Below are positions 53,901-63,758 of a stretch of DNA of 64,000 bases, piece by piece (positions within the stretch are counted from its first letter, which is position 1; every line of letters starts with the position of its first letter). Source of the DNA: Escarpia spicata (Eukaryota; Annelida; Polychaeta; Sabellida; Siboglinidae); contig OZ023206.1 of assembly GCA_963995525.1 (NCBI GenBank), forward strand, positions 69,881,085 to 69,945,084. Direction: 5' to 3'. The notes beneath the pieces are model-generated. The model ran no database searches. It had not been told where the DNA came from and was given only the letters and a program-made list of their open reading frames with translations. Made by a program: the position numbers and the translations under genes.

Positions 53901-56900
53901 ATGGCTGACTTCTGATAGCAGATGCACTGTGTCCAGTTCTGAAGGATAAAATGTTATATTTTAAAAATGGCTGCATAGTGAAATGAAGAAATAGGGTGCA
54001 ATCACAGAAAAAGTACATATAAAAATATTGTTTGCCCTATAGATATAACAATTAAAGCAACCAGGATGCATCATCAATGAAACATAGCATGAAAAATGGA
54101 CAGAATGTAACTACCTCTTATCCTTTGTTTCAATAGCAAGTTACGTGAACCCAGTTTTGGCAATAAGGCAATTAGTATGCACCATTTATATACTTGACTG
54201 CAAGCGTACGACAGAAGATATTGTACTGCAATGCCGAAGTGTCAGAATGTATGTTAGAATGAACTATTTGAATATTAGCTATGCTACTGTTACCGTTTGG
54301 ATTTTGTTAATGCAAGTAATAGAATATATTAAAACACATTAATTAAACACCAACTGCTTGTGTATTCTGCTGAAAATTGCATTTTTAGTATATACCTTCA
54401 ATGTTGGTCATGAAGGATGATTTTCTTAGACTGGAACTATAATGCCTTTTATTATTGGTCTGATGAAGAGCAGATCAGCATCACAGATTTCCTGAAAATT
54501 AAAGAGTAACTGAAGTTATTCATGGCAGTGTTTTGTCTAATTTAGTAAAATGCGGTTTGATGAGAATGGCATTGTATATATGTTTACATTTAATTACATG
54601 TGATTGTCACATGTCCTTTGTCACTAGTCAAAATCCCACATCCTTAATATTAAGATTGTCAAAACTAAAATTTAAAAAGCTCCCCCGGGACCCCCTTCTG
54701 ATATTCCAGTAGTGTAACAAGATGTCATGAAAAAGGTACAGTGACATGTAACTTTGCTTACACTTCAGACAGTGTTATCAGAGCTAGTAAATATTCCATA
54801 AGCTCAGGTGCTCGAAAATGCGTAGTATGTCCTTCTCTTGAATACTCGTATTTTAATTTAGCGTGATTCGAATATTATTTACTCGTATTAAAACTCGCCT
54901 TGACCCTTGTTTGAAAAAACTACTAGCTACCCTGCACTGGCACTGGCTGGCCTACATTACTGCTGGTCGAATCGAATGCTAGGTTTGACATGCTGTTTTG
55001 TAATCAATCTAAGGCTAATCACACTTGCATAAAGTATCAATATTCTAAATAACTAGCCGTTATATTACATCGATGAAATGCAAACAACTTGCTAGAAAAA
55101 AGTTTTTTACAGTGACAAAGTATACTTCAACGACGGAAACATGCTTTACAACCACGACGACAAATTGTATTTATGGAAAGGTCTATAGTACTAGTATAGG
55201 CGAGTTTGAAAGATGCAACGGGACCGTTCGTTGTCTTTCCTATGACTATTACAACTCAAGTCAAGTACAATTACGTAGACAATCGGACAAAAAGGTGAAA
55301 TATATGCTTTCATCACTATCACCGATTTGCCTCGATGGCGATGCGGTACCGGTAGTAGACCTACGTCTAAGACCTTTTCTGATAGATGTTCTAGTAAAAT
55401 GCGTCGTCCGAAAATCCTGTTTGCGTAGGGCCTAAAATATCCCTAATATTTTGAAAACAAGAAGGCAAACAAAATCACTTGTATGTTCAGTACACTGTTT
55501 TTTATTAAACAGATATGCACATTTATGTGGATCTAATCATAAATCACACAATGTTGTGCCTTCAAAAAAACTTACCTAACAATAATCCTAACCCTAAATT
55601 AGCAATGACTTCATCGGTTAAGTGCAACCAAATGGTTGAATATTGTTTAACAAAATATTACAAGACTGTCATCTATATCAACATGTCAACAAGAGTGAAG
55701 ATCCAGATAGCATATTGACAAGGACACCACAGGCACAGCCACAGGCATGATTTTCAACAATGTGTCATCTACCCAACCCCTTTTTAGTACAAGCCAATAC
55801 CTCAATGTCAATATTTATTTATAAACGAGTGAACTATGAAGTTTACTAGTTCACAGTTCGTACGTCGCGAAATTCCGTGGCATCTTGATTAGTTAATATA
55901 GTGTCGTTTTTCTCAAATCAACAACGTTTGTACTGGATGGTGACAGCCAACCAGGTTTATTATTAGAAATTGTAGCTGCCAATTCAACATAAACTTTCAC
56001 TGAAGCTGGTGAACGGAAGAGAAAAAATAACTCAATACCAAGTCCAAGGCCCACATGCACAAACATGGGACGCGCAATGATGGTCAATACTAGACAATAG
56101 GCCTATAATTTAGTACGAAGTCGAATATCTAACACGAAAATGCCGCCGCCTCAACATTTTAAAAGGCGTAGACTTATTTACTTAGTTTTAATACTGTCTT
56201 AGTTCCTCCTGTTCCTTTCGGGACATCGGGCGACGAGCTTTCTCCATCTACTACGCTCTACGGTCTTTCGCAATTTCTTTGGCCTCATTCCAGGTAACTT
56301 CCATTTCTGCCAGATCTTCTTTAAATGTCTTGCGCTAGGTCTTAGTCGGCCTTCCTTTCCTTCTGTTTCCACCTTCAGGTTACATTGCTACATGTGCTGC
56401 TCTCTCTCCTGGTAGGCGTATGATATGTCCCGCTAGTCTTCGTCGTCGAGACTTAACTATGTAATGCAGGCTATCCACACCTGCCCTCCTCATCACTTCT
56501 TCATTGATGATGTGCTCTCTCCACGATATGCCCAACGCCAATGGCTATTAGTTACTATTCCATGATTGTAGTTCAATGGTAATATTGTCGTGACCCCTAG
56601 TTTCCGGGTCACGGCCTCGCATGTTTGGACACTTCCTGTTGTGAGTTGCAGTTTTGTGTTCTCTTATTAAAACACTGTTCTAGTTACGCATACGTACTAG
56701 TGTTTGTTTGTGTGACTCGAAGTGTGCATTTGATCACCTACTGGCGTGGTGGCAGCGCTCACAACGAACCCGCTCACCAAAACGGGCGCAATAAAAGCAG
56801 ATACACATTGACAGTCCGCCGACCTCACGGCGCAAACAGCTAGCCGAAACGGCTATGTATCACTAGCAGGTGTGGTAACAACATGGCTAACAACATGCAA

Positions 56901-59900
56901 CGCGCACCGAGACAGTGGTGCCTCACAAAAACGGAAACGGTCAACACATTTGAGAACTGGCGCCAGAACCTCGTCTACACCCTCTCACTCGACCCAAACT
57001 TCGCCCAGTTTATCGCCACTGACGCTAAATGGGAGAAGCGATGTGCAGCACATCCAAACCGCGGCTTCACCGACGATAATGGTCATACAGCCATTCAGCA
57101 AGCCTACATGCTCGATCTAATGTTAGGCCAAATAGCGAACTATTGCCCAGTCATATCGCGCAACACGATCGCCAAAAACTCAACCAGTTTATCCGGTATC
57201 TGGCAAACTATCCGACTGCACTATGGGTTCCAGTCTACAGGGGCCCATTTCCTGGACTTTGCTGATATCCACCTACAAGCTGACGAACGCCCCGAAGACT
57301 TGTATCAGCGCCTAGTGGCCTTCGTTGAAGACAACATGCTACAAGAGGGAAGTGTCATTCTGCACCACGGTGACGTCATACACGTTGACGAAGAAATGTC
57401 TCCTTCCCTAGAGAACATGGTAGTACTGACCTGGTTACGACTTATCAACCCCGCACTGCCTAAGCTCATAAAGCAACGATATGGCACAGAGCTGAGGTCA
57501 AGAACACTAGCATCGATCAAGCCAGAAATATCACAGGCACTCGAATCACTACTAGACGAGATTGCGTCTGCTGACACCGCCAATATGAACCGAGACATCG
57601 TCAGTAGTAAAGGGGGGCCTTTACCGCCCATACTTTGATTGGGATGGGTGCAAGCCCATGTTAAGAGATATGGATTTGAGCCAGATCGCACCAAGCGCGC
57701 ACAAATACGACGGCCGGGTTAAAGATAGGGATTTTTAACATGGGAGAGATAGGAATTGCACTCAATCTTGTAAACGACGAGAAGTCGTTTACAACCCGGG
57801 TTAAAGATAGGGATTTTTAACATGGGAGAGATACAAAACAGGTAAACGAGAAATCTCATTTACAATTAACTTCCGATTTGCACCGAAAACGGTTTTCGAG
57901 AGACTCATTTTGCGCATTACCACTCCCGGGTTAAAGATAGGGCTTTTTAACGTGGGAGAGATAGGGATTGCACCAAAACTTGTAAACGAAAACGGAGGAT
58001 TTTCTCATAGACAACAGCTGGGTTAAAGATAGGGCTTTTTAACGTGGGAGAGATAGGGATTGCACCAAAACTTGTAAACGAAAACGGAGGATTTTCTCAT
58101 AGACAACAGCTGGGTTAAAGCATAGGGAATTTTATCGCAAAGGTACGCGACCACTTTTTGAATAAAATAAAATATACCGAACACCATTTGAATATGTCAC
58201 ACACGAGATTGCTTGACCCGTAGGTCCAGGCTCTGCCTAGGGATCGAGCCTTTATTTGTTTGACTATGACATGCCGAATATGTGGTGTTATAGTAAGGCG
58301 TAATGTATAACAAAAGGGGTTATAAATTCAACGGAGACTGGTTTGTCTGAAGAAATGTATACGAAATGTAGATTAGATATAGGACTATGTTATACCAGAG
58401 CCTATAGCCTCGTTTTGTTTTGTTTTTCGAACAGAGTGACCATTTTGGAATTATACCTTTGGTGTATGTTACAAAACCCGTACTCGAGACAGGTCTGGAC
58501 ATGTTTGTTTGTCGCAACCACGCGCACCCTGTATGACGTCATGGTACGCGCTGTAATTTTGTACACGAAGTGAGTTGTTCAAGCAGATAGTGCTTTGGTT
58601 AGACCTTGTATTGAACTTGCGCGTATGTAATGTAATCCCTTCATGGGACGTCAATTAAATAAGTAATTGCGCATGAGCAATAGTGCCTATTCTTATGTCC
58701 CATGGGTTGTGGACCATTTGATTAGGTATAGGCCTCGCCTAGTCTATACATTTACATAGGTCCAAAAACATAGACCCAAACTTGATAAAGCATAGCCATA
58801 GCATAGGCCATAGCCGGCATAACATAAGTATAGCCATAGGCTAAGCCTAAGTATAAGGGTAAGGGGGCTAAAGGCTATCTGACCTACAGTGTATAACCAC
58901 GGACAAACAACTCATAACCATCAACAAACAGCTCATAACCACTGACAAACATGCTATAGCGAGTGAAAAATGTCCCTGTTAACTGGTACGAACTGGTATG
59001 AACCGGTATAAACAAAGGTTCTGGGTTGAAAAAGCATCCGTGTATTTGTCCCGTATTAATAAGTCATAGGAAATTATACGAACTTGTCAGCTAAAACATT
59101 CAAAGTACCAGCTATCTGTGTAAAATTTTGGTCAAACTGGTTGTCATGTAACAGTATTTGACAGAATATCATAGTACTTACCAACGGTCACAGTGGGTAT
59201 CCTGTTTGTAAACTGTTTTGAAGGGGTATTCCTTGTTCAAGTTTCATCTACATGTATGTCTCATCTGTACCTAGATGGCAACCTTTTATCACACTATCAT
59301 TCTTAACCTATACGTATGCACGTATGTACGTATGCATGGGTGCATGAATGTGTATAATTGCGTTCAACATCATTATTAAATAAATAAACACGCTATGTCA
59401 GTATGTGCGATGCACTATGTCGACTCGATCGTCTTGATACCAAAGAGCCTATATAAATAAAAAGACAGCGCAGTCCTCGCTATCTATATTGTTCGAGGAA
59501 AGTGAAGCATCATGATAGTGAAGCGTTATGTTAGAACAGTACAGACACACAATAACCTCCCAGATAAGATGTACCACTATTTATATAGTTTACCGTATTA
59601 AGGGTCAAGTGTACAAATGTCCATTAGAACGTTTTTATCTTTTTTCGGACTATAGTATTTAAATTCGTGTTTCTTCGGTAAAACCTGACAAATTAGCTTC
59701 GGTCGTAAAACAAATAACCTGGCATGGGTAATCGAAAATGAACTCATAGATTCATACATATATACATAGATACATCAAGAGATGAGACTACGACCGAGAT
59801 GTGTCACGAGACTTCGGATGTCACGAGACAAGAGACGAGACTATGGCCGAGATGTGTCACGAGACTTCGGATGACACGAGACAAGAGACGAGACTATGGC

Positions 59901-60145
59901 CGAGATGTGTCACGAGACTACGGATGACAAATCACACGAGACGAGACTATGACCGAGATATGTCACGAGACTTCGGATGACAAGAGACGAGACTATGGCC
60001 GATATGTGTCACGAGACTTCGGATGACACATCACACGAGAGTACCGACGAGACAAGAGATGCCGCGAGACTACGGATGACACATCACACGAGCCGAGACT
60101 ATGACCGAGATGTGTCACGAGACTACGGAGTGTGTGTGAGTGTGA

Positions 60146-60206
<61 letters not shown>

Positions 60207-63200
60207 TGTGTGTGTGTGTGAGTGTGTGTGTGTGACGGGTTATCGAGTGAGATCCCTCAAAAGGGCGCAAATAGACAGGTAAAAAGGGAGCAATGGAGCA
60301 AATAGACAGGTAAAAAGGGAGCAATGGAGCAAATAGACAGTTAAAAAGGGAGCAATGGAGCAAATAGACAGGTAAAAAGGGAGCAATGGAGCAAATAGAC
60401 AGGTAAAAAGGGAGCAATGGAGCAAATAGACAGGTAAAAAGGGAGCAATGGAGCAAATAGACAGGTAAAAAGGGAGCAATAAAGATGGAATTCCAGAAAA
60501 TTCGACGTCTTACCGGGTAAGATTCCGTTAAAAAGATGGAATTCCAGGCAATTCGACGTGTTACCGTGTAAGATTCCGTCAAAAAGATGGAATTCCGGGC
60601 AATTCGATGTGTTATCGTGTAAGAATCCATCAAAAATTTGCTTCTGTCATTGTAAATTGGGTTGGCCGCGTTCCACGGCGAATCTTTCATGATATAGCTC
60701 GACACATATTTAAGGTGAGGTTTAAGTCATCGGCGAAAATTTTATTGAAGGAGGTCGAAGTTAAACGTTGTTGCTGTTCTCTGATTGGTCAATATAACCG
60801 AACGTCCGATGGAATCGTACGAAAAATATAACCTTTTGAGCGAGTGACTCGGATGCGATTGACTCGGCCGGACTGCTACACGATACGATTTCATCGTTTA
60901 CGTGGTAATCGGACTGTTTCATCCGAGACAATCGTACCGTGTATCGCCGCCTTAAGTTAGACTAAATTTCAAAAGAAACCACGAACGCCTGCCAAGAAAA
61001 AAATCATTGATACTATATGGCAGAAAACAACTAATATTGCATATTGATTGATACCATGTCAGAACAATATTAACATTACGCCACCTGGCGGATTTGTCGT
61101 AAAATGGTCCTAATTTATGAACAATTCATCCTACATCTACGTACCTAGAGGTTCGAAGTGAGAAGTAGCAACTTTTAGGTTATGCTGTGCGTAAATGCAA
61201 TCATACTGATGTTTGCGAAAAATCATAACATCAATGTAATGAGCGTTACGAGCAAGTGTACTAGTCTTAATTACACGTCGTACTTGTGTGTCTTGCGCGT
61301 ATTTTGGCGATGCGGAACAGCTGGAAGTACGCGACACGCGATGAGTGATCGAGTGTGTCGAAAGCAGATCTAATTATATTTATTAGTGATTAGTATTATT
61401 ACATGTTTTTAATTTGTATTTAAAGTGATTATCCACGATATCATACAGTAATTGTTGTATGTAATCTGTATTGAATTATAGATTTAGATCATGATTGTTT
61501 AGCACAGTTTTATTTTAATAACTTTGTAGACGTTTTATTTATTAGTCACATTTTTGTACCTCTATTAATCATTATATTTGTATTAGTATTTTAGAAACAT
61601 TGTTGAGACCTTTGAACAAATTTGTACTTTGGAAATGAGTGTGTAAACAAAGTTGTTATTATTATTATTAATGCTAATTTGTGTTTATCTTTGAAAAACA
61701 TAAAATAAATCGAACTCAGCACATTTCCATGAAGCAGTCGTGGTACTCCTATATACCTTTGATTCAAGCTCGACAACATACGGACGCACACCTTGTTGGT
61801 CAACGTAATTGAGTATTCACGCTCTTTTTCAAAATGACATTCTCTGTTCAGTAAGGTTTCCAACAAATTTATAAGGTGACTCGAAAACGGTCCTAGTTTG
61901 CATAGACTTATTTGTAGCATTTCATTGTCATCGTTATTATCAATGGTAAACTCCCCCAACTATTCTGCTGATCGCCGGGCCAGCCGCTGCCAAGTATTCT
62001 AACGGGTGCTGGGTAAGATCAATCGTATCGCAAACTTCGTTTGCCCTTGTGTTGGCATGCTCATCGGCTTGGCCAAGCGGTATGGTCGAGAACCGTCGAT
62101 TGTTCCTCATTATCGTCAAATCACCCTCATCTCACTCATTTGGGCTGCTCAGAAGAAACACATGCTCTCTTCGAATGAAGAGAGGATTCCACAGGACATA
62201 ACTCTAGACAACATCGAAAGAAAGGAACATAGGTGCGAGCAGCGTTAATGTATCAACCATAGCTTGATTTTCCTCTTCCGTACAATATTTTCTGCAGTCG
62301 ACAAATTAGGTCCTGCTAGGACCTGGCGGAAGAAGTATGTCATCATTGGTGGAACGACTGACTCTTCACAACTGTTGTAGGCAATGACCCTTGGAATGTG
62401 GAAGTTTCTTCATGCCCTGTTTCTGCTTTACGGGAGAATAGATGTGGGATTTAAGATGCAAAACATGCTTTGACAACATAAATTATATAAGCAGGGCAAA
62501 ATCAAGCCGTATTGCCGCCATAATCTATGTTATTTTAATGAGAAACAACATTTTAATGACATGATTTTACTGGTTTTCGTAAATAACATCTGAAGGCACA
62601 ATTTTGAATCCAGAGAGACATTACACTTTGATGTATAATGAACGGTTTAGAGATTAGACTCGGTTCAGTTTGTTCGCTTAATACCCCATGATACACATCA
62701 ACATAGAAAATAAGACCGTTTTACAAAACAAATCCGCCAGGTGGCGTAATGTTAATACTGCTCTGACAAAAAATTATCGTTAAAAGTACATGACTACGTT
62801 GTTCGCAAATAACATCAATATGACTGCCTCCACGCAATCATTGCAAATTCACATAAAAGTTGCTACTCCAAATTAAATTTCGAATCCACAGAGGCATAGT
62901 ACGTTGGTGTAGGGCGAACGATTAATACGTTAGGGCCGTTTCGAGATTGTTGCCCCCACGGCCCCCAGGAGGGCCATCGTTGTACACTCGGACCAAAAAG
63001 GTTACTTGTGCCCCAGCCAATCAGGCGGTAATGAAATGTAAACTTTTACAACAACTTGAATGACTGAGGTTCTGATGACCGCACTAGGGCAGCAACACAA
63101 ATCATAATGTTCAAGGTTCATTGTGGCTGTGTCAGCTTCACTGACAACACAGCCACCACTGATGTCACGTCAAGCGATATTACTGATGACCCTGCCACTT

Positions 63201-63626
63201 CATTGTTGTCAAGCATGATAACAAGTGGTACGTAGAGAAGGTAAAAGACGTATTAGTGAGTAGTGATTGCCTTGTTAAAGACCCCAGCGCAAGGCTGATT
63301 CAAATAGGATACCTGAAAACATGCGTTTGGACACATTATTTTTATTGTTTGGTTGTTTACAATTCGAAAAGTAGTATGACGATAACTAATTTCGTTATTA
63401 ATGTTTTACACAAAAACGCCCAAGGATGCGTGGGTGGCACCAGTTGTTGGGTAAAATATTGGGTAAAATCTGTTGCAGTATGTACCTACACAGTGAATGT
63501 AAAAACCTCAGCAAAGCAATACGCCGGAACTGACGACAAAGTTCAGTTCAGGATGTTGGATGGCTCGCTCACAAGCACATGGCATACGCTTGATAACGAG
63601 GGCTATGACGACTTTGAACGAGACCA
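41432..63626 (+). CDS. PLAT gene B: tandem copy of the secreted PLAT protein (exons 1-2; exon 3 beyond window)
   Basis: Exon 1 (41432-41531) encodes a leader, [20 protein letters not shown], and ends in phase 1. Exon 2 (63479-63626) enters in phase 1, ends in phase 2 and encodes [40 protein letters not shown] and GYDDFERDQ. Joining them gives the same domain order as gene A with several substitutions and one extra codon in exon 1. Because both splice phases and the reading frame are preserved despite an intron of about 22 kb, I regard it as a probable functional paralogue. Exon 3, about 1.2 kb after exon 2 in copy A, would fall past position 64000. The intron contains LINEs, MITEs, decayed genes and satellites. 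Confidence 0.7.
41540..43550 (+). repeat. segmental-duplication block B (intron 1 of PLAT gene B)
   Basis: 41545-41725 matches 9970-10130, 41735-41930 matches 10810-10990, 41950-42130 matches 11810-12000, and 42225-42240 plus 42540-43540 match 17280-18290. The order and strand are the same as in intron 1 of gene A, with the A-specific insertions (LINE core, CR1 fragment, 12.1-17.2 kb) absent. 42260-42540 is unique to this copy. Confidence 0.85.
43130..43400 (+). pseudogene. LINE C-terminal remnant in duplicated block
   Basis: Plus-strand frame with [37 protein letters not shown] and [19 protein letters not shown], an L2/CR1-type LINE C-terminus. The copy at 17890-18135 is more broken. It was present before the duplication. 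Confidence 0.75.
43783..43842. repeat. AT-rich palindrome around CAGGGCTG
   Basis: (TA)n arms flank TACAGGGCTGTA, giving a self-complementary structure of about 50 bp. Confidence 0.8.
43850..44060 (-). repeat. inverted copy of the 20.9-kb dispersed repeat
   Basis: The minus strand matches 20860-21060 (GGTCAGAGCTAATTTGCATA, then AACAT and GGACACAAC). It is flanked on its left by the AT palindrome. Confidence 0.65.
44070..44880. other. non-coding stretch, nothing recognised
   Basis: Short ORFs only. 44700-44870 has repeated CGAGACAA motifs in both orientations but no clear ends. Confidence 0.35.
44915..44955 (+). repeat. (AAC)n microsatellite in LINE 3' region
   Basis: About 14 AAC units, read as GTT on the LINE strand, just upstream of its terminal tail; a GCT run follows at 44980-44996. 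Confidence 0.95.
46331..47801. mobile_element. piggyBac-type MITE (TTAA target) carrying a second MITE
   Basis: TTAA at 46327-46330 and 47802-47805 flanks termini GGTAGGTAGTATTGATTCC (left) and, reverse-complemented, GGTAGGTAGTATGGATTC (right, after removing the inner element). Excising it with one TTAA restores the LINE reading frame exactly at the RT junction, so the insertion limits are firm. Without the inner insert it is about 711 bp and non-coding. Confidence 0.88.
47037..47789 (-). mobile_element. MITE copy 2, nested in the TTAA MITE, 753 bp
   Basis: Its ends are CAAAAATATATAAGCGAGC and the complementary GCTCGCTTATCTATTTTTG, flanked by the 7-bp repeat ATACTAC (47030-47036 and 47790-47796). 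It is the reverse complement of 12824-13676 apart from internal indels. In the element's own orientation both copies are flanked by GTAGTAT. Confidence 0.85.
49781..50597 (-). pseudogene. LINE ORF1, L1-ORF1p-like (RRM and C-terminal domain), frameshifted
   Basis: Segment 50597-50409 starts [16 protein letters not shown]. After a frame change, 50257-49781 reads [51 protein letters not shown] and [13 protein letters not shown], the transposase-22/L1 ORF1p arrangement: an RNA-binding RRM followed by a C-terminal domain, preceded by a probable coiled coil (QENQSR upstream). It ends 54 bp before the ORF2 start. In LINEs this protein packages the element RNA. Confidence 0.82.
51165..51614 (+). other. 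149-codon ORF, unidentified
   Basis: A single open frame after a possible acceptor (CTCATGTTTTACAG). It includes the hydrophobic stretch [20 protein letters not shown], which could be a membrane segment, and several Cys. No domain recognised and no donor or partner exon found; it may be chance in AT-rich DNA or part of an unknown repeat. Confidence 0.2.
51880..52035 (-). mobile_element. LINE RT thumb fragment
   Basis: Minus-strand reading gives [17 protein letters not shown] and [14 protein letters not shown], the region after the RT core in CR1-type LINEs. Only this short piece is recognisable. Confidence 0.6.
52075..52215 (-). mobile_element. L2-like LINE or SINE 3' tail
   Basis: (AAAT)n, then TACTTATATAGCGCCAACTC and AAGGCGCTTTACATG, the terminal stem shared with 26785-26850 and 19400-19440. 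Confidence 0.65.
52435..52642 (+). pseudogene. Myb/SANT-like DNA-binding domain exon remnant
   Basis: Reading gives [20 protein letters not shown] and IKK, then after stops and a frameshift [20 protein letters not shown] and [17 protein letters not shown] before a donor GAGG|GTAAGT. The first part is the C-terminal helix region of Myb/SANT-like regulators related to NAIF1 and Harbinger-associated proteins. In-frame stops indicate decay. The downstream segment at 53723-53940 may be the next exon. Confidence 0.45.
53723..53940 (+). pseudogene. possible second exon of the Myb/SANT-like remnant
   Basis: After acceptor-like ACATTGTTCCAG the plus strand reads [20 protein letters not shown] and SSSGKQW before a stop, a Ser/Pro-rich linker composition common in that family. 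The long minus-strand frame over the same bases looks like a shadow. Confidence 0.3.
53945..55070. other. non-coding stretch, nothing recognised
   Basis: AT-rich with short ORFs only. Confidence 0.35.
55073..55435 (+). CDS. 120-codon ORF, possible extracellular exon, unidentified
   Basis: A good acceptor AAAAAGTTTTTTACAG ends at 55111. The frame then reads [38 protein letters not shown] and [15 protein letters not shown], ending in a basic Cys-bearing tail before TAA. A Thr-rich stretch, four closely spaced cysteines and NGT/NSS glycosylation sequons suggest a secreted or surface protein. A candidate donor AAAAAG|GTGAAA near 55294 would end the exon earlier. No known domain and no partner exon found. 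Confidence 0.3.
   Translation: MKCKQLARKKFFTVTKYTSTTETCFTTTTTNCIYGKVYSTSIGEFERCNGTVRCLSYDYYNSSQVQLRRQSDKKVKYMLSSLSPICLDGDAVPVVDLRLRPFLIDVLVKCVVRKSCLRRA
55440..56150. other. non-coding stretch, nothing recognised
   Basis: No supported feature. Confidence 0.35.
56165..56545 (-). mobile_element. RTE-like LINE C-terminal fragment
   Basis: Minus-strand reading gives [37 protein letters not shown] and RRKGRPTKT, then [19 protein letters not shown], the conserved tail of RTE-type reverse transcriptases (GHIxRxxxxR...GRPxxTWRxxxxxD). Stops are present. Confidence 0.75.
56747..56757 (+). other. primer-binding site (tRNA-Leu type)
   Basis: The same 11-mer as at 5670-5680, about 125 bp before the gag start. 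Confidence 0.65.
56883..57638 (+). CDS. Gypsy Gag (capsid) protein, isolated
   Basis: 251 codons, uninterrupted. It reads [60 protein letters not shown] and [20 protein letters not shown], the capsid of a Gypsy lineage common in cnidarians and molluscs and clearly different from the Gag at 5691. No zinc knuckle is seen before the stop. It is intact while the rest of the element is lost, so it is either a recent truncation or a retained frame. Confidence 0.75.
   Translation: MANNMQRAPRQWCLTKTETVNTFENWRQNLVYTLSLDPNFAQFIATDAKWEKRCAAHPNRGFTDDNGHTAIQQAYMLDLMLGQIANYCPVISRNTIAKNSTSLSGIWQTIRLHYGFQSTGAHFLDFADIHLQADERPEDLYQRLVAFVEDNMLQEGSVILHHGDVIHVDEEMSPSLENMVVLTWLRLINPALPKLIKQRYGTELRSRTLASIKPEISQALESLLDEIASADTANMNRDIVSSKGGPLPPIL
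57714..58135 (+). repeat. minisatellite of five units built on a palindromic core
   Basis: Units start near 57714, 57797, 57927, 58018 and 58110 with GGGTTAAAGATAGGG, TTTTTAAC and a following TGGGAGAGATAGG. The third and fourth units are almost identical over 92 bp. GTTAAAGATAGGGATTTTTAAC has self-complementary ends. Confidence 0.88.
58140..59760. other. non-coding stretch with small simple repeats
   Basis: 58780-58870 is a degenerate ATAGCCATAGG run, and 58890-58950 has three copies of a CTCATAACCA and ACAAACA motif. No gene is supported. Confidence 0.4.
59770..60125 (+). repeat. about 53-bp minisatellite, roughly six degenerate units
   Basis: Units contain GACGAGACTATGGCCGAGAT, TGTCACGAGACTTCGGATG and ACACGAGACAAGA. 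It runs directly into the next microsatellite. Confidence 0.92.
60129..60234 (+). repeat. (TG)n microsatellite
   Basis: TG run with occasional TGAG variants. Confidence 0.98.
60268..60480 (+). repeat. 31-bp minisatellite, about seven units
   Basis: The unit contains CAAATAGACAGGTAAAAAGG followed by GAGCAATGGAG; one unit has GTTAAAAAGG. Very homogeneous. Confidence 0.96.
60481..60635 (+). repeat. about 51-bp minisatellite, three units
   Basis: Units contain AAAGATGGAATTCC, CAATTCGACGTGTTACCG and GTAAGATTCCGTC, abutting the 31-bp array. Confidence 0.93.
61053..62772. repeat. pair of inverted repeats, possible DNA transposon
   Basis: 61053-61108 and 62716-62772 are inverted copies sharing TATTAACATTACGCCACCTG and GCGGATTTGT, separated by about 1.6 kb with two unrecognised ORFs (61959-61591 minus, 62006-62248 plus). 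They could be long terminal inverted repeats of an unknown element or two copies of a short repeat. No clear target-site duplication was found. Confidence 0.45.
63107..63227 (+). other. exon-like ORF with donor, near PLAT gene B exon 2
   Basis: The ATG opens [20 protein letters not shown] and a Thr/Ser/Asp-rich stretch, closing at donor AGTG|GTACGT in phase 1, the phase that exon 2 of gene B accepts. It has no hydrophobic leader and no counterpart before gene A exon 2. It may be chance or an alternative first exon. Confidence 0.25.
63479..63626 (+). CDS. PLAT gene B exon 2 (N-terminal half of PLAT domain)
   Basis: The acceptor ATCTGTTGCAG|TA and donor ACCA|GTAAAT are the same as copy A, with identical length (148 nt). 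The changes are mostly conservative (TLTVKT to TVNVKT, DDRIQF to DDKVQF). A long upstream open frame starting at 63256 is unspliced intron read-through. Confidence 0.85.
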
Positions 63627-63681
63627 GTAAATATATTATTATTTGTCTATTCAGCGAACATGCCTGTTGGTTTCCGTTGTT

Positions 63682-63758
63682 TGTGTGTGTGTGCGTGCGT
63701 GCGTGCGTGCCTGAGTGTGTGTGTGTGCGTGTGTGTGCGTGTGTGTGCGTGTGTGTGC
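63682..63758 (+). repeat. (TG)n microsatellite in PLAT gene B intron 2
   Basis: A compound TG/TGCG run in the same place relative to exon 2 as the short tract at 21590 in gene A. Confidence 0.95.

Larger units (their letters stand above)
56588..57638 (+). mobile_element. second Ty3/Gypsy element remnant (partial 5' LTR, PBS, gag)
   Basis: A possible LTR begins TGTCGTGACCCCTAG near 56588. The primer-binding site TGGTGGCAGCG is at 56747-56757, identical to the first element, and gag starts at 56883. No pol or 3' LTR follows; a minisatellite starts 75 bp after gag. The LTR start is inferred because no second LTR exists to compare. Confidence 0.7.

Noticed and set aside
60115..60705. 196-codon minus-strand ORF with [13 protein letters not shown] repeats
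   Set aside because: It is a translation of the 31-bp, 51-bp and TG arrays.
63256..63630. 124-codon ORF ending in a PLAT segment as a stand-alone gene
   Set aside because: The part before 63479 is intron read-through; the acceptor, donor and phases match exon 2 of gene A.
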